From a virus: a DNA stretch of 20,495 nt. Within the stretch, counting starts at the first letter, position 1; every line of letters starts with the position of its first letter. The stretch spans positions 1 through 20,495 of IMG/VR virus record IMGVR_UViG_3300025671_000692. One strand, 5' to 3'. Shown here one piece after another: positions 16,301 to 20,495 of the stretch. The position numbers and the translations under genes were made by a program. A model generated the notes under the pieces. That model ran no database searches. It saw nothing but the letters and a program-made list of their open reading frames with translations, and was not told the origin of the DNA.

Positions 16301-16546
16301 ATCGCTGGGCGTCCGTCCCAGGAAACTAGAAAAGTGTCTGACATAGATGATACTCCTACTGATCTTTTAACCGATATCACAGATGATATCAAGCCCGAGG
16401 ACTTTGATCTAGAAATACCTTTAGGCACTAGGTTTAATGAGAAAACCTTGGAAAATGAGGCTGTCACAAAAACATTGCGTGATATCAAGTCAGATATTGA
16501 TGCAGAGGATGCACTAATCAATCGCCTGGGAGTATGTGGTCTATGA
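13382..16546 (+). CDS. Ejection polyprotein with membrane-active N-terminus, ParB-like and RelA/SpoT-like domains
   Basis: The 1054-residue protein starts at ATG 13382 (AAGGA 6 nt upstream, ATGA overlap); a TTG at 13364 is less likely. Residues 1-260 carry hydrophobic helices (FSATLGSFTGSVVGVAPDP, AAIGAGVGAMAEAGV, INAVASAGIGVGV) typical of gp16-type ejection proteins. A Glu/Ala linker follows. Residues about 345-470 match the ParB/DdrB-like domain of phage polyvalent proteins: KRFQFKEGGDEYGVTERLQG, then WEDAQGKVFIADGHQRAGLA with DGHQR at 404-408, then AEKARVIAAVANIAQGTGT. Residues about 750-900 look like a RelA/SpoT nucleotidyltransferase: RKSYASAREMTDISRAGFVI (D808, R811), AGYFDRKILV (Y847), VSEVQIWSPKLIEAK (E863, Q865), GHKLYEQQR. 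The catalytic positions appear kept. It is probably injected with the DNA; the substrate is unknown. Confidence 0.85.
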   Translation: MIQFDRSDAYDLGNVQVITKPLTGFAENFAAARENAKLNDQSQSRELILKELWDPIVEELNDAFPGQAPVGYSRAGNNFISPGEKLGVGLGVSSTRGTIDQEYDTYSRIILDFMEKNQESLPDHLKGITLESLEQTALDRATAAREYATEIASRGEGFSATLGSFTGSVVGVAPDPANAFGLAFAFKHAPTVWRLAFTEAAIGAGVGAMAEAGVSDWYKKQGLDYTYQDFLKNVSINAVASAGIGVGVKISMDGAKSGYNALFKSGKANKDSEALASLAESAEELEADNPFQNAKQPEAQAEHESRAASAESAVENNNAPAMTDEPTIEPTPEMIQAAADNLDGVMFKIPARDVTIDAKRFQFKEGGDEYGVTERLQGVTEWDPVKAGTVIFWEDAQGKVFIADGHQRAGLARRIMDQKPDQDISLIGYKLRETDDISAEKARVIAAVANIAQGTGTVIDAAKVLRVEPGRISELPPQSVLVRQAKDLVNLTDDAFGAIVNQVIPANYGAIVGRLIDDPELQQAAIKVLSKSDPSNAFQAEAIVRQVRETDMVKETQVSLFGDEDVATSLYTERAKVLDRTVKLLRADKASFENLSRNAERIEAEGNKLAKDQNQRRADQDGQAITLLQALANRKGTLSDDLSAAAREAKDQGYAAAARNFAEAVRRGVERGDFDRAATGDVGRAVDVAPQSRAVAVEDEPTLEGFDEPTGPAAEAQVDQMVLDTFRTLEEVTEIKPVERSLKDRQPVETVDDIFKIAQESQDFIANIGKSLEADLGIKFKNPGLKKIETAKEKMQRKSYASAREMTDISRAGFVINKASDADAIAERLAQNAEILDEGWGVTLAGYFDRKILVRTPNGIVSEVQIWSPKLIEAKNTKGHKLYEQQRMTKDPEEFARLEKEQREIYSKALSEEDPSFAKLVGMEKGPKVLSNVDIKALSSAITRPELRTSRPSTAVQEPPGVSIARASEGEKEIAGRPSQETRKVSDIDDTPTDLLTDITDDIKPEDFDLEIPLGTRFNEKTLENEAVTKTLRDIKSDIDAEDALINRLGVCGL
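15243..15491 (+). CDS. Candidate overlapping gene nested in the ejection-protein gene
   Basis: This 82-codon reading frame is wholly inside the ParB/RelA-SpoT gene, in a different forward frame. It has AAAGGAGGG at 15225-15233, a near-perfect Shine-Dalgarno 10 nt before ATG 15243 and better than that of the host gene. The product has a basic Pro/Gln-rich N-terminal half (MAKRSRYSKPLQTAKEPLAT) and a C-terminal amphipathic helix (LSDEELNEAILIGRQLAMLD, then ALSMLRRKAAQ). There is no membrane segment. It lies over the linker between the two enzymatic domains, where the host frame is low-complexity and tolerant. It could be a real overlapping gene or a chance frame; no homolog is known to me. Confidence 0.35.
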   Translation: MAKRSRYSKPLQTAKEPLATTSQPQPEKQRTRDMQPQPETSPKLSDEELNEAILIGRQLAMLDALSMLRRKAAQSRLRTSQP

Positions 16547-19014
16547 GTACGTTTAAGAAATGTGTCGAGGATGGCGTAGCGGCTGGCGAGATCTCCCAGG
16601 AACAAGCGGATGAATACGCAAACTTGTTCGATGATCTGGTGGATCAGTACAATAAGCAGCTAGGTCCAGGTCCGGCGGAGACAAAAGCAGGGATCGATGC
16701 AGCGGCAGCGGTGCGCAAGAAGTCAATCGAGCGCAAACGCCAGGCAATGTTGCAAGCTCAGACCTGGAAAAAGATCACCCTGGACATGCAGAACTATCGC
16801 ACGATCACCGGGCAACAGGACATGAACAAGGCGGCCCTGGCATTCTTCGAGCAAGACGCAACGTCTAAGCACACAAGCATTGTGCAGCTCCAGGCAACCA
16901 TCGAGCGCAGCGCAACCCGTAAGATGGACAAGTTCCTGGCGACATTCCGCCGGGATCTAGTTGGCCGGGTAAGAAACAAAGCCCAGCTAAACAACATGAT
17001 TAAAGAGGTGTTTGGCGAAAGCACCGGGGATGCATCTGCCAGGGAGCTATCATTAGCCTGGAAAGAAGCGTCCGAGTATCTGCGCAAGCGTTTCAATGCC
17101 GCCGGGGGCGCAATCCCAAAGCGTACCGATTGGGGGCTTCCACAGCAACACAGCACAGTGAAGGTGCGTGAGGCAAGCTTTGAGGAATGGCGCGACTTTA
17201 TCTCATCGCGTCTTGACCTGGACAAAATGAAAGACATGGAAACCGGGCTACACTTTTCCTCGGAAAAGCTTGGGCTTGTTTTAAAGGATGTTTACGAGAC
17301 AATCCGCACTGATGGCATGAGCAAGATCAAACCAGGCGGTCAGCCAACAGGGGGTAAATCCCTGGCTAATCGAAACGCAGACCATCGCTTCCTGGTGTTT
17401 AAGAACGCGGATGGCTGGATGGAGTACCAGGAGAAATTTGGCAATGATAACCCGTTCGATGTGATGATGGGCCATATCAGCAACATGTCCAGGGACATTG
17501 CCTTCATGGAACGCCTGGGGCCAAACCCAATGGCGACCAAGAACTTTATCAAACAAACCCTGGCTAAATCAGCGGCGGGTGAGGATGCAGCCGAGAGTGC
17601 AGCAAGATCCACAAATAAAAAGGTGGATGAGCTTTATAACATTCTCCAGGGGACACATAACACCCCGGTCAATCGCTTCTGGGCAACAACATTTGCTGGC
17701 ACCAGGCAGATCTTACAATCCGCACAACTAGGGGCAGCGGCGATCTCAGCAATCACCGATGTAAACTTCAACCGCATTGCACGGCGCATGAACGGTTTGC
17801 CGCAAACCAAAACCATGATGCAGTATCTCAAGCTATTGTCGCCCCTGGGTGCAGAGGAAAAGGGAAGGCTTGCAGTTCGCCTGGGACTAACCGCAGAGGG
17901 TTGGTCTACCCTGGCGGCGGCACAGATGCGCTATACAGGGGATATCTCTGGGCCAGAGGTAACGCGCCGGATCGCAGACTTTGTGATGAGGGCATCGCTT
18001 CTTTCGCCAATGACACAAGCCGGGCGCTGGGCGTTTGGCATGGAGTTCCTGGGAAGCCTGGCCGATAACGTGGGCAAATCCTTCGATGAGCTAGATCCGA
18101 TGTTCCGCAAGGCTATGGAGCGCTACAATATCAACAGTGATCGATGGGACATCATCCGGACCACTGAGCTATACGACTATAAAGGCGCTAAGTTTCTACG
18201 CGCCGAGGACGTTGAGTTCCGCACAGACATCGATCCCCGGCTTGCCAGGGAATTAGCGACAGACATCATGCGGATGGTCGAGACAGAAACAAACTTTGCG
18301 GTTCCATCGACATCTGTTCGCGGCCGAGCGGCATTGACCGGGGATCTCCCACCTGGTTCGATTGGCGGTGAAATGGTCCGTTCGTTCGCCATGTATAAAA
18401 ACTTTGGCGTTACCCTGGTGAACACCCACATCATGCGTGGGGCGGCAACACCAGGGGCGAAGGGCAAAGGACGTTACTTTGCAGATCTACTAATCAGCAC
18501 AACAATCATGGGCGCCCTGGCTCTACAGCTTAAAGAAATGGCAAAGGGTCGAGATCCTCGATCAATGGATGATCCGGAGTTCTGGGGCGCTGCGTTCATG
18601 CAGGGCGGTGGCCTGGGGATTTATGGGGACTTCTTGTTTTCAGATCTAAACCGCTTTGATCGAGGCTTGGCGGAAACAATCGCTGGCCCGGTCGTGGGCT
18701 TTGCTAATGATCTTCGCAAGCTAACAATCGGTAACGTGATCGAGGCAGCCCAGGGCGAGGATACAAAGATCGCTAGTGAAATGATTAGCTTTGCGCAACG
18801 ATACACGCCTGGTGCATCGCTTTGGTACATGCGCCTGGGCTTGGAGCGCATGGTGTTTGACCAGGCTAAATTGTGGGCAGACCCGGATGCGGGTAAGAAG
18901 ATACGCAGAATGAAGCGCAAGTATGCTCGAGAGTATGGACAGGATTTCTGGTGGGAACCTGGTAAGATGCTTCCCGAGCGCAGACCGGATATTGAAAATA
19001 TCTTGGGTAATTAA
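16543..19014 (+). CDS. Large ejection protein, gp16 C-terminal-like
   Basis: This 823-residue protein starts at ATG 16543 (ATGA overlap; GGGAG 16528-16532). An ATG at 16534 is possible but too close to the Shine-Dalgarno. The N-terminal 400 residues are helical and charged. Two hydrophobic stretches (QILQSAQLGAAAISAITDV and FADLLISTTIMGALALQL) suit membrane insertion. The C-terminal motif QGGGLGIYGDFLFSDLNRF (from residue 687), GLAETIAGPV, YTPGASLWYMRLGLERM and a Trp/Pro end (DFWWEPGKMLPERRP) is widely shared by podovirus internal core proteins and phage polyvalent proteins. No transglycosylase or protease motif is seen. It probably forms, with the gp15-like protein, the DNA-ejection conduit. 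Confidence 0.82.
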   Translation: MSTFKKCVEDGVAAGEISQEQADEYANLFDDLVDQYNKQLGPGPAETKAGIDAAAAVRKKSIERKRQAMLQAQTWKKITLDMQNYRTITGQQDMNKAALAFFEQDATSKHTSIVQLQATIERSATRKMDKFLATFRRDLVGRVRNKAQLNNMIKEVFGESTGDASARELSLAWKEASEYLRKRFNAAGGAIPKRTDWGLPQQHSTVKVREASFEEWRDFISSRLDLDKMKDMETGLHFSSEKLGLVLKDVYETIRTDGMSKIKPGGQPTGGKSLANRNADHRFLVFKNADGWMEYQEKFGNDNPFDVMMGHISNMSRDIAFMERLGPNPMATKNFIKQTLAKSAAGEDAAESAARSTNKKVDELYNILQGTHNTPVNRFWATTFAGTRQILQSAQLGAAAISAITDVNFNRIARRMNGLPQTKTMMQYLKLLSPLGAEEKGRLAVRLGLTAEGWSTLAAAQMRYTGDISGPEVTRRIADFVMRASLLSPMTQAGRWAFGMEFLGSLADNVGKSFDELDPMFRKAMERYNINSDRWDIIRTTELYDYKGAKFLRAEDVEFRTDIDPRLARELATDIMRMVETETNFAVPSTSVRGRAALTGDLPPGSIGGEMVRSFAMYKNFGVTLVNTHIMRGAATPGAKGKGRYFADLLISTTIMGALALQLKEMAKGRDPRSMDDPEFWGAAFMQGGGLGIYGDFLFSDLNRFDRGLAETIAGPVVGFANDLRKLTIGNVIEAAQGEDTKIASEMISFAQRYTPGASLWYMRLGLERMVFDQAKLWADPDAGKKIRRMKRKYAREYGQDFWWEPGKMLPERRPDIENILGN

Positions 19015-19031
19015 TCAACATCTGGTATAAA
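19003..19031 (+). promoter_or_regulatory. Possible sigma-70-type extended -10 promoter before tail fibre gene
   Basis: TGG-TATAAA (TATAAA at 19026-19031) gives an extended -10 box. TTGGGT at 19003-19008 lies 17 bp upstream as a partial -35. It sits in the 42-bp gap before the tail fibre gene, giving a leader of about 20 nt that includes GGAG at 19046-19049. This is a sequence match only. Confidence 0.35.
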
Positions 19032-19056
19032 CCGGATAAACAAACGGAGCATATAG

Positions 19057-20495
19057 ATGGCCGATATCGCAATCAACCCGGTTACTCGTAGGGTTCAGTT
19101 CACAGGCAATACTGGAACTGGGCCGTTTGCCTTTACGTTCAACATCCTCGCTGATGAGGATATCGCTGTTTATAAAAACACAACACTACTCACACTCACA
19201 ACACATTACAGCGTTACGACAAACGCAAATGGAACGGGATCGATTACCCTGGTTGCGGGGCAAGCTCTTATTTCCTCTGACGTTCTGACAATCATCGGTG
19301 GTCGGGATTTATCCAGAACAACAGACTTTGTAACAGCCGGGGATCTCTTGGCATCGAGTTTGAATGAACAGCTTGATAGCCTAGTGATTATGACTCAACA
19401 GCTTGACGAGAAAGTTGGGCGCACAATCAAAACAAACCCAGGAGATGTTTACACAGATCTTGAGCTGCCGACCAAAGATAACCGCAAAGGCACAGTCCTG
19501 GGTTTCAATGCGACATCTGGTGATCCGGAGGTTGGTCCAACAATAGCGGATGTTTCTTCTCTAGCATCAATCACAGCGGATATTGCTACGCTTGCCGACA
19601 TCGAGGATGGCACGGACGCCACTGATGCAATACAAACTGTGGCCGGGATCTCATCGAACGTAAGCACTGTTGCGGGGATCAGCTCAAATGTCACAACGGT
19701 TGCGGGGAATACATCAAACATCAATGCTGTTGCGGCGGATGCTACTGATATCGGTACGGTTGCTGGATCTATTAGCAATGTAAATACGGTTGCCGGGATC
19801 GATAGCAACATCACAACGGTGGCGGGTAATACCACAAACATAAACACTGTTGCGGGTAATAACTCTAACATCACAACGGTAGCTGGTGTTTCTGCGAATG
19901 TAACGACTGTTGCCGGGATAAGCTCGGACGTAACGACAGTGGCCGGAATTAGCAGTGATGTGACAACTGTTGCTGCCGATGGTACTGATATTGGAACGGT
20001 TGCAACTAACATTGCTGATGTAAATACTGTTGCGTCCAACATTGCGACGATATCCGCAAAGGTTTCTAAGTCTGGCGATACCATGACCGGAGATCTAACG
20101 ATCCAGGGTAACTTAACGGTTAGCGGCACAACGATTACTGTAGACAGCGCAACAGCTCAGACGATTGATCTTGGCGATGGCGACAGAATGCGTTTTGGTG
20201 ATAGCAACGATGCTTACATTGAATGGAATGGAACATATTTTGATGCTCGTTCAACAGGTCGCTTTGATCTGTTAAGCTCTGGCAATGATCTGCGGTTGTC
20301 TACAGCTACAAACGTAGGCTTGATTGTAAATCATACAGGTGGCACACCAGCGGTACAGCTATATAATTCTGGGGTTGAACGCCTCGCCACCACCAGCACA
20401 GGCGTAGACATCACGGGTACTTTGACCAGCGATGGGCTGACTGTTCAAGGTGTTTCTACAGTTGAAGGTAAATCATCTGGATTTGGGCCAAATGC
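19057..20495 (+). CDS. Tail fibre protein, T7 gp17-like N-terminus (partial, runs off window)
   Basis: The frame is open from ATG 19057 (GGAG 7 nt upstream) to the window end, 479 codons with no stop. Residues 1 to about 135 match the T7-type tail-fibre attachment domain (NPVTRRVQFTGNTGTGPFAF, HYSVTTNANGTGSITLVAG, LNEQLDSLVIMTQQLDEKVG), which docks on the gp11/gp12 tail. Residues 194-333 are fourteen 10-residue repeats of the type TVAGxSSNVT, then a GDTMTGDLTIQGNLTVSG module common in marine phage fibres. The receptor-binding C-terminus is outside the window. The large antisense frame over the repeats is a by-product of their periodicity. Confidence 0.92.
   Translation, partial: MADIAINPVTRRVQFTGNTGTGPFAFTFNILADEDIAVYKNTTLLTLTTHYSVTTNANGTGSITLVAGQALISSDVLTIIGGRDLSRTTDFVTAGDLLASSLNEQLDSLVIMTQQLDEKVGRTIKTNPGDVYTDLELPTKDNRKGTVLGFNATSGDPEVGPTIADVSSLASITADIATLADIEDGTDATDAIQTVAGISSNVSTVAGISSNVTTVAGNTSNINAVAADATDIGTVAGSISNVNTVAGIDSNITTVAGNTTNINTVAGNNSNITTVAGVSANVTTVAGISSDVTTVAGISSDVTTVAADGTDIGTVATNIADVNTVASNIATISAKVSKSGDTMTGDLTIQGNLTVSGTTITVDSATAQTIDLGDGDRMRFGDSNDAYIEWNGTYFDARSTGRFDLLSSGNDLRLSTATNVGLIVNHTGGTPAVQLYNSGVERLATTSTGVDITGTLTSDGLTVQGVSTVEGKSSGFGPN
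19636..20055 (+). repeat. Fourteen tandem 30-bp repeats within tail fibre gene
   Basis: The coding sequence is divided exactly into fourteen 30-bp units. Each encodes ten residues with consensus TVAGxxSNVT; variants carry AxDATDIG or SNIAT. Synonymous sites vary between units (GTT/GTG/GTA, GCG/GCC/GCT), so this is an old, selected protein repeat and not a recent DNA duplication. It probably forms a trimeric beta-structured or coiled shaft. Confidence 0.9.

Noticed and set aside
16096-16605. 169-codon minus-strand frame across the end of the ParB/RelA-SpoT gene
   Set aside because: Ser/Phe-rich shadow product with no ribosome site or recognisable motif, crossing a well-supported gene junction on the other strand.
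10875-19014. Lytic transglycosylase domain expected in T7 gp16-type proteins
   Set aside because: I looked for the catalytic Glu-Ser and downstream SLT motifs in all large ejection proteins and did not recognise them. A divergent hydrolase cannot be excluded by eye.
19636-20055. CRISPR-like array (30-bp periodicity)
   Set aside because: Units are contiguous and degenerate, vary at synonymous sites and keep the reading frame; there are no spacers or identical repeats.
19449-20129. 226-codon open frame on the minus strand over the tail fibre repeats
   Set aside because: It is the antisense shadow of the periodic 30-bp repeats. Its Val/Thr/Ala-repetitive product mirrors them, and the sense frame has a clear ribosome site, known domains and continuity.

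Overview
The window reads as the packaging and virion-structure half of a short-tailed (podovirus-type, T7-like) double-stranded DNA phage genome. Every supported gene is on the + strand. Genes are nearly contiguous, with stop/start overlaps of 1-8 nt or gaps of a few bases, as in one long late transcription unit. The largest gene-free stretch is only 176 bp (5861-6036), so no gap exceeds 300 bases. I see no integrase, lysis, replication, tRNA, IS or CRISPR genes.

Layout. 3-164: tail end of an upstream gene, possibly small terminase. 142-1668: large terminase. 1668-2150: GNAT-fold protein resembling T7 gp13. 2152-3291: four small genes, three of them very basic, the last a DUF6321 protein. 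3284-4843: portal. 4840-5097: Bbp19-like protein. 5090-5860: scaffold. 5861-6036: intergenic region with a strongly structured element. 6037-6870: major capsid protein. 6883-7161: small probable decoration protein, followed by a GC-rich hairpin. 7213-10404: two tail-tube/nozzle proteins (gp11- and gp12-like). 10408-19014: four internal or ejection proteins, the third carrying a ParB-like and a RelA/SpoT-like domain. 19057 to the end: tail fibre with a T7-type N-terminal domain and fourteen 10-residue repeats, running off the window.

How it works together. The terminase packages DNA through the portal into a shell built from scaffold and capsid protein. gp11/gp12-like proteins close the head and form the short tail, fibres bind the host, and the gp14/15/16-like proteins are expected to leave the virion with the DNA. 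The third ejection protein appears to bring enzymatic effector domains (ParB/DdrB-like and an apparently intact RelA/SpoT nucleotidyltransferase) in the place where T7 gp16 brings a transglycosylase.

Host. A hand scan finds only about 15 GANTC sites, against about 80 expected for random sequence of this length. GANTC is the CcrM methylation site of Alphaproteobacteria, so an alphaproteobacterial host, plausibly marine and of the HMO-2011/roseophage kind, is a reasonable inference. It is not proven.

Most interesting points: the ParB-RelA/SpoT ejection protein; the roughly 100-nt nested secondary structure between scaffold and capsid genes; a well-initiated overlapping reading frame inside the ejection-protein gene (15243-15491); the GANTC depletion; and a roughly 130-residue insertion in the gp12-like tail protein.
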